The notes under the pieces are model-generated. The model searched no databases. It worked only from the letters and a program-made list of their open reading frames with translations, and had not been told where the DNA came from. A stretch of 64,000 nt of DNA from Bradyrhizobium erythrophlei. GTDB lineage: Bacteria; Pseudomonadota; Alphaproteobacteria; Rhizobiales; Xanthobacteraceae. Location: the NCBI RefSeq assembly GCF_900129425.1, contig NZ_LT670817.1, positions 7,344,001-7,408,000 on the forward strand, read 5' to 3'. This document shows, in pieces, positions 8,449 to 17,529 of the stretch. A program made the translations under genes and the position numbers. Numbering within the stretch: position 1 is the first letter of the stretch; every line of letters starts with the position of its first letter.

Positions 8449-8583
8449 ATGCGCAGTAGCGCGACCGAGACCTATGGAACTATGATGCATTGCAGCGTTG
8501 AACTGTCGGGGGCTTGAAACCGGCCCTGAAACGGTGAAATACGCGCCAAAGATGGAATCATCGAACATTTAGGGAGAAATTGA

Positions 8584-9591
8584 ATGGCAATCCGGGTCGC
8601 TATCAACGGATTTGGCCGCATCGGCCGCAACGTATTGCGAGCCATCGCCGAATCCGGCCGCACCGATATCGAAGTGGTCGGCATCAACGACCTCGGCCCG
8701 GTCGAGACCAACGCCCATCTGCTGCGTTTCGATTCAGTCCATGGACGTTTCCCCGGCACCGTCACGGTCGAAGGCGACTCGATCAGCGTCGGCAATGGCA
8801 AGATCAAGGTCTCGGCCGAGCGCGATCCTGCCAAACTGCCCTGGAAGGAACTCGGCGTCGACGTCGCGCTGGAATGCACCGGCATCTTCACGGCCAGGGA
8901 CAAGGCCGCGCTGCATCTGACCGCCGGCGCCAGGCGCGTGCTGGTATCGGCCCCGGCCGAAAACGCCGATGCGACCATCGTATTCGGCGTCAACCACGAC
9001 AAGTTGACCAAGGATCACCTCGTGGTTTCCAACGGTTCCTGCACCACCAACTGTCTCGCGCCGGTCGCGAAGGTCCTGAACGACACCGTGGGCATCGAGA
9101 GCGGCTTCATGACCACGATCCACGCCTATACCGGCGACCAGCCGACGCTCGACACCCTGCACAAGGACCTCTATCGCGGCCGCGCCGCCGCGATGTCGAT
9201 GATCCCGACTTCCACCGGTGCGGCCAAGGCGATCGGCCTGGTGCTGCCGGAACTGCAGGGCAAGCTCGACGGCGTCGCGATCCGCGTCCCGACCCCGAAT
9301 GTCTCGGTGATCGATCTCAAGATCGTGGCTTCGCGCAAGACCGACGTGAAGGAAATCAACGAGGCGATGAAGCGTGCTTCCGAGCAGCAGCTCAAGGGCA
9401 TCCTGGGCTACACCACCGCGCCCAACGTCTCGATCGACTTCAACCACGATCCGCATTCATCCACCTTCCACATGGACCAGACCAAGGTGCAGAACGGCAC
9501 GCTGGTGCGGGTGATGTCGTGGTACGATAACGAATGGGGTTTTTCCAACCGCATGGCGGATACCGCCGTGGCGATCGGGAAGCTGCTGTAA
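8584..9591 (+). CDS. gap: Glyceraldehyde-3-phosphate dehydrogenase, type I
   Basis: This 335-residue protein is of normal length. The N-terminal Rossmann motif is INGFGRIGRNVLRAI, the catalytic cysteine lies in SNGSCTTNCLAP, and the C-terminal WYDNEWGFSNRM is intact. A GGGAGA ribosome site lies 7-8 bases before the ATG. The enzyme interconverts glyceraldehyde-3-phosphate and 1,3-bisphosphoglycerate. The 135-base gap after tkt probably contains its own promoter. Confidence 0.98.
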   Translation: MAIRVAINGFGRIGRNVLRAIAESGRTDIEVVGINDLGPVETNAHLLRFDSVHGRFPGTVTVEGDSISVGNGKIKVSAERDPAKLPWKELGVDVALECTGIFTARDKAALHLTAGARRVLVSAPAENADATIVFGVNHDKLTKDHLVVSNGSCTTNCLAPVAKVLNDTVGIESGFMTTIHAYTGDQPTLDTLHKDLYRGRAAAMSMIPTSTGAAKAIGLVLPELQGKLDGVAIRVPTPNVSVIDLKIVASRKTDVKEINEAMKRASEQQLKGILGYTTAPNVSIDFNHDPHSSTFHMDQTKVQNGTLVRVMSWYDNEWGFSNRMADTAVAIGKLL

Positions 9592-9602
9592 GAAAATTTA
9601 CC

Positions 9603-9686
9603 GTCATGCCCGGCCTTGTGCCGGGCATCTACGTCTTGCTTTTTCGAGGCAAAGACGTGGATGGCCGGGACAAGCCCGGCCATGAC
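9603..9686. repeat. Dispersed palindromic repeat (copy 2)
   Basis: Arms gtcatgcccggc…gccgggcat and atggccggga…cccggccatgac are joined by a spacer with the acgtggat core. It fills nearly the whole gap and pgk interval, ending 15 bases before the pgk start. Confidence 0.92.
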
Positions 9687-9700
9687 GCGGGAAGCGCAGC

Positions 9701-10897
9701 ATGACAAAGACATTCCGCACCCTCGATGACGTCGACGTGAAGGGCAAACGCGTGCTGCTGCGCGTCGACCTCAACGTGCCCATGGAAAACGGTCGCGTCA
9801 CCGACTTGACCCGGCTCGAGCGTGTTGCGCCGACCATCACCGAGATATCCGACAAGGGCGGCAAGGTGATCCTGCTGGCGCATTTCGGCCGGCCCAGGGG
9901 ACGCGACCCCAGGGAGTCGCTCAAGCCCGTCGCGGCCGCGCTGGCCGAGGTGATCAAGAGGCCGATCGGCTTTGCCGCCGATTGCATCGGGGACGTCGCC
10001 AAACAGGCCGTCGCCGCGATGAAGGACCGCGAGATTCTTTGCTTGGAAAATACCCGTTTCCATCAGGAAGAAGAAAAGAACGATCCGGCGTTCGTCGCCG
10101 AACTGGCCAAACTCGGCGATATCTGGGTCAACGACGCCTTCTCGGCGGCGCACCGGGCGCACGCTTCGACCGAGGGCCTCGGCCACAAGCTGCCGGCCTA
10201 TGCCGGACGCACCATGCAGGCTGAACTCGACGCGCTCGGCAAGGCGCTGGAGGCCCCGACCAAACCGGTGATTGCGATCATCGGCGGCGCCAAGGTCTCG
10301 ACCAAGATCGACCTTTTGGAAAACCTCGTCCGCAAGGTCGATGCGCTGGTGATTGGCGGCGGCATGGCAAACACCTTCCTGCACGCCCAGGGCGTTCCAA
10401 TCGGCAAGTCGCTGGCGGAGAAGGATCTGGCGGCCACCGCGCTGCGGATTATCGAGAAGGCGGACGCCGCGAATTGCGCCATCATCCTGCCCGTGGACGC
10501 CGTGGTCGCATTTCACTTCGCGGCCCATTCGCCGTCCCATGCCTACGGCCTCGATGCGATCCCGCCCGACGGCATGATCCTCGACGTCGGCCCGCAGTCG
10601 ATCGAACGGATTCGTGCCGCGATCGACGACGCCGCGACGCTGGTCTGGAACGGCCCGCTCGGGGCCTTCGAGATGCCGCCATTCGACCGCGGCACCGTGG
10701 TGGCGGCACGGCACGCGGCGGAGCGGACCAGGGCCGGCAAGCTGATCTCGGTGGCCGGCGGCGGCGACACGGTGGCGGCGCTCAACCAGGCCGGGGTGGC
10801 CGGCGATTTCACCTATGTCTCGACCGCCGGCGGCGCGTTTCTCGAATGGATGGAGGGCAAACCCTTGCCGGGCGTCGAGGTTTTGAAAATAACTTAG
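9701..10897 (+). CDS. pgk: Phosphoglycerate kinase
   Basis: This 398-residue protein has RVLLRVDLNVPMENG at the N-terminus, LLAHFGRPRG, ENTRFHQEEEKND, the IGGAKVSTKI hinge region, WNGPLGAFE and the nucleotide-binding VAGGGDTVAAL at the C-terminus. The length is typical. It makes ATP from 1,3-bisphosphoglycerate. It is second in the gap-pgk pair, 109 bases apart, with a palindromic repeat inserted between them. Confidence 0.98.
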   Translation: MTKTFRTLDDVDVKGKRVLLRVDLNVPMENGRVTDLTRLERVAPTITEISDKGGKVILLAHFGRPRGRDPRESLKPVAAALAEVIKRPIGFAADCIGDVAKQAVAAMKDREILCLENTRFHQEEEKNDPAFVAELAKLGDIWVNDAFSAAHRAHASTEGLGHKLPAYAGRTMQAELDALGKALEAPTKPVIAIIGGAKVSTKIDLLENLVRKVDALVIGGGMANTFLHAQGVPIGKSLAEKDLAATALRIIEKADAANCAIILPVDAVVAFHFAAHSPSHAYGLDAIPPDGMILDVGPQSIERIRAAIDDAATLVWNGPLGAFEMPPFDRGTVVAARHAAERTRAGKLISVAGGGDTVAALNQAGVAGDFTYVSTAGGAFLEWMEGKPLPGVEVLKIT

Positions 10898-10944
10898 ATT
10901 TGGCCTGAGCGGCCTCTGAAGCCCCAACGCGGAGAACAGAACAC

Positions 10945-12012
10945 ATGGCTCGAATTACGTTGCGTCAATTGCTCGACCACGCTGCGGAGCATGAGTACGG
11001 CGTGCCGGCCTTCAACATCAACAACATGGAACAGGCGCTCGCCATCATGGACGCCGCCTCCAGCCTTGATGCGCCGGTCATCATCCAGGCCTCGCGCGGC
11101 GCGCGGTCCTACGCCAACGACATCATGCTCCGGCACATGATGGATGCGGTCACCGAAATCTATCCGCAGATTCCGGTCTGCGTGCACCTCGACCACGGCA
11201 ACGGACCCGATACCTGCATGACCGCGATCCAGGCCGGCTTCACCTCCGTGATGATGGACGGCTCGCTGAAGGCCGACGGCAAGACCGCGGCCGACTGGGA
11301 TTACAATGTCGGGGTCACCAGGACGGTCACCGACATGGCCCATCTCGGCGGCATTTCGGTGGAAGGCGAACTCGGCGTTTTGGGGTCGCTCGAAACCGGG
11401 ATGGGCGACAAGGAGGACGGCCACGGCGCCGAGGGTAAGCTGTCGCACGACCAGTTGCTCACCAATCCCGACGAGGCGGTCAAGTTCGTCAAGGAGACCA
11501 AGGTCGATGCGCTGGCTATTGCGATGGGGACGTCGCACGGCGCCTACAAGTTCACCCGCAAGCCGGACGGCGACATTCTGGCCATGAACGTGATCGAGGA
11601 AATTCACCGCAAGCTGCCCAACATGCATCTGGTGATGCATGGATCGTCCTCGGTACCGCAGGACCTGCAGGACATCATCAACGCCAATGGCGGCAAGATG
11701 AAGCCGACTTGGGGCGTGCCGGTTTCCGAGATCCAGCGCGGCATCAAGAACGGCGTCCGCAAGATCAACATCGACACCGACAATCGCATGGCGATGACCG
11801 GCCAGATCCGCAAGGTGCTGCGCGAGGACCCGAGCGAATTCGATCCGCGCAAATATCTCAAGCCGGCGATGGAAGCGATGGCCAGGCTTTGCAAACAGCG
11901 GCTGCAGGAGTTCAACACCGCCGGCCAGGCCAGCAAGATCAAGAAAGTGCTGACCACCGCCGAGATGGCGAAGCGCTACACCAAGGGCGAGCTCGACCCG
12001 CAAATCGCGTGA
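10945..12012 (+). CDS. Fructose-bisphosphate aldolase, class II (Calvin-cycle subtype)
   Basis: This 355-residue zinc-dependent aldolase starts MARITLRQLLDHAAEHEYGVPAFNINNMEQ. Metal- and substrate-binding segments are visible: VCVHLDHGNGPDT, SVMMDGSLK, VEGELGVLGSLETG, MGTSHGAYKF, LVMHGSSSVP and KINIDTDNRMA. The length and the C-terminal extension fit the class II B (CbbA-like) subgroup. It is followed directly by a class I aldolase gene, so this cell encodes both mechanistic classes side by side. Confidence 0.96.
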   Translation: MARITLRQLLDHAAEHEYGVPAFNINNMEQALAIMDAASSLDAPVIIQASRGARSYANDIMLRHMMDAVTEIYPQIPVCVHLDHGNGPDTCMTAIQAGFTSVMMDGSLKADGKTAADWDYNVGVTRTVTDMAHLGGISVEGELGVLGSLETGMGDKEDGHGAEGKLSHDQLLTNPDEAVKFVKETKVDALAIAMGTSHGAYKFTRKPDGDILAMNVIEEIHRKLPNMHLVMHGSSSVPQDLQDIINANGGKMKPTWGVPVSEIQRGIKNGVRKINIDTDNRMAMTGQIRKVLREDPSEFDPRKYLKPAMEAMARLCKQRLQEFNTAGQASKIKKVLTTAEMAKRYTKGELDPQIA

Positions 12013-12165
12013 CAGGCGGCCATTCCCGGGCCGGCCGCCAGCCTCCCGGCGCCGGGGTGGGCTTTGGCGCGGGTTTAGAGCAGGTTTAGAGTTCGTTTTC
12101 TTGGGGATTGCCTGAGAACGGTCTATTTTAACTCGCACAGAAACAGCGCTCTGGAGGAGGCATCG

Positions 12166-13191
12166 ATGAATCTCGCCGATCTCAACAAGGTCGCTCGGGC
12201 CGTGGTCGCACCGGGCAAGGGCCTGCTCGCCGCCGACGAATCCACCGGAACCATCAAGAAACGCTTCGACGCCATCAATGTCGCATCGACCGAGGAGTCG
12301 CGCCGCGACTATCGCGAGATGCTGTTCCGCTCCAGCGAAGCCATGAACCGCTATATCTCCGGCGTCATCCTCTATGACGAGACCTTCTGGCAAAAGGCCG
12401 AGGACGGCACGCCGCTGGTGAAGCTGATCGAGCAATCGGGCGCGATCCCCGGCATCAAGGTCGACGAGGGCACCCAAGCCTTGCCGGCCTGCCCGGGCGA
12501 ACTAGTCACCGTCGGGCTCGACAAGCTCGCCGAGCGTCTGAAGAAATATTACGAAGGGGGTGCCCGGTTCGCCAAATGGCGCGCGGTGATCGATATCGGG
12601 CCGCAGATTCCGACCATGACGGCGATCCGCGTCAACGCCCACGCGCTGGCGCGCTACGCCGCGCTATGCCAGGCCGCGCAGATTGTTCCGATCGTCGAGC
12701 CGGAAGTCCTGATGGACGGCGACCACGACATCGACCGCTGCTATGAGGTGACCCAGCGCGTTCTCAACAAGACGTTTCAGGAATTACGCGTTCAGCGCGT
12801 CGCGCTGGAAGGCATGATCCTGAAACCAAATATGGCCATCCCCGGCAAGAAAAGCGCGAAGCAGGTGTCCGCCGAAGAGATCGCGGAGAAAACCGTCCGG
12901 CTGTTGAAGAACTGCGTCCCCGCGGCGGTGCCCGGCATTGCCTTCCTGTCCGGCGGGCAGTCCGACGAGGAGGCCACCGCGCATCTCAACGCCATGAACC
13001 GGATCGGCGGCCTGCCGTGGCCGCTCACCTTCTCCTATGGCCGCGCGCTGCAGGCGGCGCCGCAGAAGGCGTGGGCGGGCAAGGCCGGGAATGTCGCCGC
13101 GGGCCAGCGGGCGTTTACCCATCGCGCGCGGATGAATTCGCTGGCCAGCAAAGGTGAATGGCAGGCCGATCTGGAAAAGAAGGCGGCATAG
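12166..13191 (+). CDS. Fructose-bisphosphate aldolase, class I
   Basis: This 341-residue Schiff-base aldolase has an N-terminal GKGLLAADESTGTIKKRF, EPEVLMDGDHDI, and the active-site lysine segment EGMILKPNMAIPGKKS. The C-terminal part has FLSGGQSDEEATAHLNAMN and the SYGRALQ phosphate-binding loop. A strong GGAGG site precedes the ATG. It needs no metal, unlike the class II enzyme 153 bases upstream. The two could serve different metal or flux conditions, which is inference. Confidence 0.97.
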   Translation: MNLADLNKVARAVVAPGKGLLAADESTGTIKKRFDAINVASTEESRRDYREMLFRSSEAMNRYISGVILYDETFWQKAEDGTPLVKLIEQSGAIPGIKVDEGTQALPACPGELVTVGLDKLAERLKKYYEGGARFAKWRAVIDIGPQIPTMTAIRVNAHALARYAALCQAAQIVPIVEPEVLMDGDHDIDRCYEVTQRVLNKTFQELRVQRVALEGMILKPNMAIPGKKSAKQVSAEEIAEKTVRLLKNCVPAAVPGIAFLSGGQSDEEATAHLNAMNRIGGLPWPLTFSYGRALQAAPQKAWAGKAGNVAAGQRAFTHRARMNSLASKGEWQADLEKKAA

Positions 13192-13193
13192 AT

Positions 13194-13874
13194 TTGGCCA
13201 CCAAACCCGTTCCGCGGCGCCCCGTGCCGCGTCTCTATCTCGCGACGCCTGAGGTGGACGATCCCGCGCTGTTGCTCGCGAGCCTGCCGGGCTTGCTGGC
13301 CGGCGCCGATGTCGCCGCCTTGCTGCTGCGGCTGAAACCGACCGACCAGCGCACCATGATCTCGCGGGTCAAGGCGCTGGCGCCGGCGGTCCAGGGCAGC
13401 GGCGCCGCGCTCTTGCTCGACGGCCATGTCGAACTGGTCGCCCGCGCCGGCGCCGACGGCGCGCATCTGACCGGTATCGCGGCCATGGAGGATGCGCTGC
13501 CGACATTGAAGCCCGACCGCATCGCCGGCGTCGGCGGATTGACGACACGGCACGATTCGATGGCCGCGGGCGAAGCCGGCGCGGATTACGTGCTGTTCGG
13601 CGAGCCCGATGCGCGGCAACAGCGGCCTTCGGTGGAGGCGATCGCCGAGCGCCTGCAATGGTGGGCCGAACTGTTCGAGCCGCCATGCGTCGGCTTTGCC
13701 GCCTCGCGCGAGGAGGCTTACCAATTCGCCGCCGCCGGCGCTGATTTCGTTCTGGTCGGCGATTTCATCTGGAATGATTCGCGCGGCGCGGCGGCGGCAT
13801 TGATGGACGCGGAGCAGACGATCAGGCAAGCCTACGCCGCCATGCCCGGAACCGCCAAAGTCGAACAGGAATGA
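13194..13874 (+). CDS. ThiE-like (thiamine-phosphate-synthase superfamily) protein, divergent
   Basis: This 226-residue TIM-barrel protein is drawn from a TTG two bases after the aldolase stop. An ATG at 13158, overlapping the aldolase end, is the alternative start. ThiE-like features are the opening RLYLATP strand, ADGAHLTG in place of the usual G-HLGQ-D loop, and GADYVLFGEPD in place of GADYVGFGP-FPT-TK. The diphosphate-binding TK segment and the late phosphate-binding glycines are not recognisable. Canonical thiamine-phosphate synthase activity is therefore doubtful. Its stop overlaps the next start by 4 bases. Confidence 0.72.
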   Translation: MATKPVPRRPVPRLYLATPEVDDPALLLASLPGLLAGADVAALLLRLKPTDQRTMISRVKALAPAVQGSGAALLLDGHVELVARAGADGAHLTGIAAMEDALPTLKPDRIAGVGGLTTRHDSMAAGEAGADYVLFGEPDARQQRPSVEAIAERLQWWAELFEPPCVGFAASREEAYQFAAAGADFVLVGDFIWNDSRGAAAALMDAEQTIRQAYAAMPGTAKVEQE

Positions 13875-14962
13875 CGCCGGAAATGAAGATCCTGCGTCCC
13901 GTACTGATCCTCGCGAGCTGTCTGCTGTTGACGGCAAACGCGGCGGCGCAAATCTCGCTGACGCCGCCGGCCGCGCAACCGCCGCCGGCAGCAGGCAAAC
14001 CGGAGCCGAAGGTGAAACCGCACACCATCGCCAGGAAGCCCGCCGCTTCCGCCGCGACGGCGAAGCCCGCGGCAGCTCCGGTGGCGCCGGCCGCGACGGT
14101 GACGCCTGCGCCTGTGCCCGACAACCCCAATGTCGATCTGGTGTACGGCGCCTATCAGCGCGGGCAATACAAGACCGCGTTCGATCTCGCGACCAAGCGC
14201 GCGCAGGAAAACGGCGATCCGAAGGCGATGACGATGCTCGGCGAACTCTACGCCAATGCAATGGGCATCAAGCGCGACTATGCGAAGGCGGCCGAGTGGT
14301 ACAAGCGCGCCGCCGACGGGGGCGACCGCGAGGGCATGTTCGCACTGGCGATGCTTCGTCTCGGCGGCCGCGGCGGCCCCGTCAACCGCGAAGAGGCGGT
14401 GAAGCTGCTGGCATCATCGGCGAAACTTGGCGAACCGAAGGCGGCGTACAATCTGGCGCTGCTCTATCTCGACGGACAGACGCTGCCGCAGGACCTCATG
14501 CGCGCCGCGCAACTGCTGAGCATGGCCGCCGACGCCGGCAATCCGGAGGCGCAATACGCGCTTGCAACCTTCTACAAGGAGGGCACCGGCGTCGCGAAGG
14601 ACGTCGAGAAGTCGGTCCAGCTGCTGAAGGCGGCTTCGCTGGCCGACAACGTCGACGCCGAGGTCGAATATGCGATCGCGCTTTACAACGGCACCGGCAC
14701 GCCGAAGAACGAAGCCGCCGCGGTGGCGCTGCTGCGCAAGGCCGCCCGGCAAAACAGCCCGATCGCCCAAAACCGTCTCGCGCGGGTGCTGGTGACCGGA
14801 CAAGGCGCGCCGATGGACAAGATCGAGGGCCTCAAATGGCACCTGGTGGCGAAAACCGCCGGGAAGGGCGACCCCATGCTCGACAAGGCGCTGGCCGATT
14901 TAAGCCCCGAGGACCGCGCCAAGGCCGAGGCGGCCGCCCGCAAATGGCTCGGCCTCAAATGA
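13871..14962 (+). CDS. Secreted Sel1-repeat (SLR) protein
   Basis: The 363-residue product begins with a signal peptide (about residues 1-28, ending in TANAAAQ), then a Pro/Ala-rich linker to about residue 80. About six Sel1-type helical repeats follow, seen as A..WY..AA..G...A...L...Y..G.G…D...A. The repeats form a curved scaffold for protein contacts, so a periplasmic adaptor role is likely but the partner is unknown. ATG overlaps the ThiE-like stop (ATGA), so the two are translationally coupled. Confidence 0.85.
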   Translation: MTPEMKILRPVLILASCLLLTANAAAQISLTPPAAQPPPAAGKPEPKVKPHTIARKPAASAATAKPAAAPVAPAATVTPAPVPDNPNVDLVYGAYQRGQYKTAFDLATKRAQENGDPKAMTMLGELYANAMGIKRDYAKAAEWYKRAADGGDREGMFALAMLRLGGRGGPVNREEAVKLLASSAKLGEPKAAYNLALLYLDGQTLPQDLMRAAQLLSMAADAGNPEAQYALATFYKEGTGVAKDVEKSVQLLKAASLADNVDAEVEYAIALYNGTGTPKNEAAAVALLRKAARQNSPIAQNRLARVLVTGQGAPMDKIEGLKWHLVAKTAGKGDPMLDKALADLSPEDRAKAEAAARKWLGLK

Positions 14963-15097
14963 TCCGTCTTGACGCCACCCCAACCGCAGGGCACCCACTG
15001 GGAGCGTGATCAGCGGCGTCCGATCGCGTTCAAATGATTAGAGAATTCCATCCAACCCGATCCTGACCTGACGCTCAGGTCGCCTTGAGCCGAGATC

Positions 15098-15892
15098 ATG
15101 CTGCATTCAGCCCTTATCAACGTCATGGTCAAAGCCGCGCGCCGCGCCGGCCGCAGTCTCAAGCGCGACCTCGGCGAGGTCGAAAATCTCCAGGTATCGC
15201 TGAAGGGGCCGGCCAACTTTGTCAGCCTTGCCGACAAGCGGGCCGAACAAATGCTTCTCGAGGACCTCACCAAGGCCCGGCCGGGTTACGGCTTCATCGG
15301 CGAGGAAGGTGGAATCCGCGCAGGCGACGACAAGACCCATACCTGGATCGTCGATCCACTCGACGGCACCACGAACTTCCTGCACGGCATTCCGCAATTC
15401 GCGATCTCGATCGGCCTGCAGCGCGAGGGCACGATCATTGCCGGCGTAATCTACAACCCCGCCAATGACGAGCTCTACATCGCCGAACGCGGCAAGGGCG
15501 CCTTCCTCAACGAGCAGCGGCTGCGTGTCGCCGGCCGCCGCAAGCTCGGCGACTGCGTGATCGCCTGCGGCCTGCCGCATATCGGCCGTGGCGACCATGA
15601 CCTTTCGCGCCGCGAGATGACCGAAATCCAGAACCGGGTGGCCGGCCTGCGCCGGTTCGGCGCCGCCTCGCTCGACATGGCCTTCGTCGCTGCGGGCCGG
15701 CTCGACGGCTATTGGGAGCGCAATCTGCAGCCATGGGACATGGCGGCGGGGCAGATCATGGTACGGGAAGCCGGCGGCACCGTCAGCGGCATGGCAGGCG
15801 ACGACGACGCGCTGAAGTCCGGCAACGTGATCTGCGGCAACGAATTCATCCACGCCGAGCTGGTGAAGATTCTGAAGCCGCTAGGGAAGTAA
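15098..15892 (+). CDS. suhB: Inositol-1-monophosphatase family protein (SuhB)
   Basis: This 264-residue protein has the two metal-binding signatures of the family: GFIGEEGG and WIVDPLDGTTNFLHG near residues 65-100, and WERNLQPWDMAAGQIMVREAGG in the C-terminal half. The mid-protein GLRRFGAASLDMAFVAAGRLD is also typical. It hydrolyses inositol phosphates and, in enterobacteria, also acts in rRNA transcription antitermination. It stands alone, with a palindromic repeat beyond its stop. Confidence 0.95.
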   Translation: MLHSALINVMVKAARRAGRSLKRDLGEVENLQVSLKGPANFVSLADKRAEQMLLEDLTKARPGYGFIGEEGGIRAGDDKTHTWIVDPLDGTTNFLHGIPQFAISIGLQREGTIIAGVIYNPANDELYIAERGKGAFLNEQRLRVAGRRKLGDCVIACGLPHIGRGDHDLSRREMTEIQNRVAGLRRFGAASLDMAFVAAGRLDGYWERNLQPWDMAAGQIMVREAGGTVSGMAGDDDALKSGNVICGNEFIHAELVKILKPLGK

Positions 15893-15913
15893 GTTTGGTT
15901 GATTAACGAAACC

Positions 15914-16004
15914 GTCATGCGCGGGCTTGACCCGCGCATCCATCAATCTTCACGAAAAGCATTTTCAAAAGTGGATGGATTGCCGGGTCAAGCCCGGCAA
16001 TGAC
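15914..16004. repeat. Dispersed palindromic repeat (copy 3)
   Basis: Arms gtcatgcgcgggcttgac and gccgggtcaagcccggcaat surround a variable centre with a gtggatgg core. It lies between two converging genes (suhB and the methyltransferase). Confidence 0.9.
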
Positions 16005-16016
16005 GAATTGACTTAG

Positions 16017-17042
16017 CTATACCGCCCTCATCCGGTAATGGCTGACGCCCCATTCGCTGCCGTCGGCGTAGCCGAACAGCCCGGCCGTGGCGAGGAAGAA
16101 CCAGCGCCAGCGCCGCATCCATAACGCGGTGTCGCTGCCGTAGACGTTGCGCAGAACGGCTTCGATCTCCTCGCGGTGCGAATCGAAATTGCCGAGCCAG
16201 TCGAGCGCGGTGCGCTGATAATGTGTGCCGCTCCAGCGCCATTCCTTCTCGACCTCGAACAGGTCGGCATATTGCCGGATCAGATGATGGCTCGGCATTA
16301 CCCCGCCGCTGAAGAAATGCTGCGCGATCCAGTCGTCGCCGTCGGCGCGATCGAACCGATAGGCGCCGGACCGATGGGTGAAGATGTGCATGAAAAAACG
16401 GCCGTCCGGCGCCAGCCATGAGTTCACCCGCGTCATCAATTCACGCCAGTTCATGACGTGCTCGAACATTTCGACCGATACGATGCGGTCGAACCGCCGC
16501 TGCGGGTCGAACACATTCTTGTCCGACGTGACCACGCGGATATTTTTCAATCCGCGCGCCATAGCCTCGCGCTCGATATACTCGCGCTGCGAGTGCGAAT
16601 TCGACAGCGCGGTCACTTGCGATCTCGGAAACTGCCGCGCCATCCACAGGGACAGCGAGCCCCAGCCGCAGCCGAGTTCGAGGATCGATTGCCCGTCGGC
16701 CAGATCCGCATGTTCGACGGTCTGGCGCAGCGCTTCTTCCTCGGCCTCCTGCAGCGTCGACTGAGGCTCCTTGTAGAAGCACGACGAATATTTGCGGTTC
16801 GGACCGAGCACGGCCGCAAAGAACGCCGCCGGCACTTCGTCATGCCGGGTCTTGGCCTCATCGCCGTGTTCGGCGATGGCGCGCGCCGCCATTTCGTCGG
16901 CAAACAAGGCGTCGCGGTCGGCGCTGTCATGGGCCAGCCGGGTCGCTGTCCGCGAGCACAGCCGCTGGATCGCGGCGCGGATCACGAGGTCGGGCAGCGG
17001 CACCCGTTCGGCGGTGCCGATCATCGTGGAGATGAAGCTCAT
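16017..17042 (-). CDS. Cyclopropane-fatty-acid-synthase-type SAM methyltransferase
   Basis: This 341-residue protein starts at the ATG at 17042 (MSFISTMIG). The SAM motif is ILELGCGWGSLSLWMA at about residues 125-140. Other landmarks are YSSCFYK, VEMFEHVMNWRELM and FFMHIFTHR, which place it in the CFA-synthase-like family. Members methylate or cyclopropanate membrane lipid chains; the substrate here is unknown. Its start overlaps the stop of the broken DUF1295 gene (ATGA), preserving an old operon junction. Confidence 0.87.
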   Translation of the reverse strand: MSFISTMIGTAERVPLPDLVIRAAIQRLCSRTATRLAHDSADRDALFADEMAARAIAEHGDEAKTRHDEVPAAFFAAVLGPNRKYSSCFYKEPQSTLQEAEEEALRQTVEHADLADGQSILELGCGWGSLSLWMARQFPRSQVTALSNSHSQREYIEREAMARGLKNIRVVTSDKNVFDPQRRFDRIVSVEMFEHVMNWRELMTRVNSWLAPDGRFFMHIFTHRSGAYRFDRADGDDWIAQHFFSGGVMPSHHLIRQYADLFEVEKEWRWSGTHYQRTALDWLGNFDSHREEIEAVLRNVYGSDTALWMRRWRWFFLATAGLFGYADGSEWGVSHYRMRAV

Positions 17043-17359
17043 GTGACCACTCCCTTTCGCGGTGGCAGCGGGAAGAACATGCTGGTGCGCGACTGACAGT
17101 CGTGAGAGCGCGCGCCGCGCGAGCGCACCATCTGCCGGATCGCCATCAGGGCCGCGACCAGCCACTGCGGTGGGCCCGGCGCGCCGCGGGCATCGGTCAC
17201 ACCGCGCTGGCCGCACCGACCAGCCCCCACCGAAAAGGTCCAGATGGTATCGACCCGGCCGGAATTGCCGGTGCGCTGCTGGACAAGCCAGGCAATGGCC
17301 ATCAGGATCGAAAGCGACAGCGCGATCCCGGCCAGGGCTTCGAGGTACAAAACCGTCAT
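17039..17359 (-). pseudogene. Remnant of a DUF1295 (steroid-reductase-like) membrane protein gene
   Basis: The frame encodes only 106 residues. It starts with a good membrane-protein N-terminus (MTVLYLEALAGIALSLSIL, then GNSGRVDTIWTFSVG) and ends with SRTSMFFPLPPRKG, which I recognise as the usual C-terminus of DUF1295 proteins. That family is normally about 260 residues with several more membrane helices and is often encoded beside this methyltransferase. The middle has lost helices and reads out of character (GAGRCGQRGVTDARG), consistent with indels and a large internal deletion. The stop still overlaps the next ATG. Confidence 0.7.
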
Positions 17360-17529
17360 ACGAAAATCCCGCTAAAAGCTTCAGGCGCCAAACATTTATG
17401 AAATACGCCTTAGTCTAAGCCCGGTTTGAGGCCGAAGTTCCATGTTTCCGACGGGGGACGGGGCGCAACTGGCCTTTTCTCCCGCCGCTGCTGTGCCATA
17501 TTGGTCGAAATCGTTTCCCGCCCCAACAG

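Noticed and set aside
8476..8499. GGAAC…CGTT between tkt and gap as an EcfG promoter
   Set aside because: The spacer is 15 rather than 16-17 bases, and the downstream gene is a glycolytic enzyme not expected in this regulon.
10894..12477. A 527-codon minus-strand frame opposite the aldolase genes
   Set aside because: It lies antisense to two aldolases with intact active sites and shows no recognisable domain.
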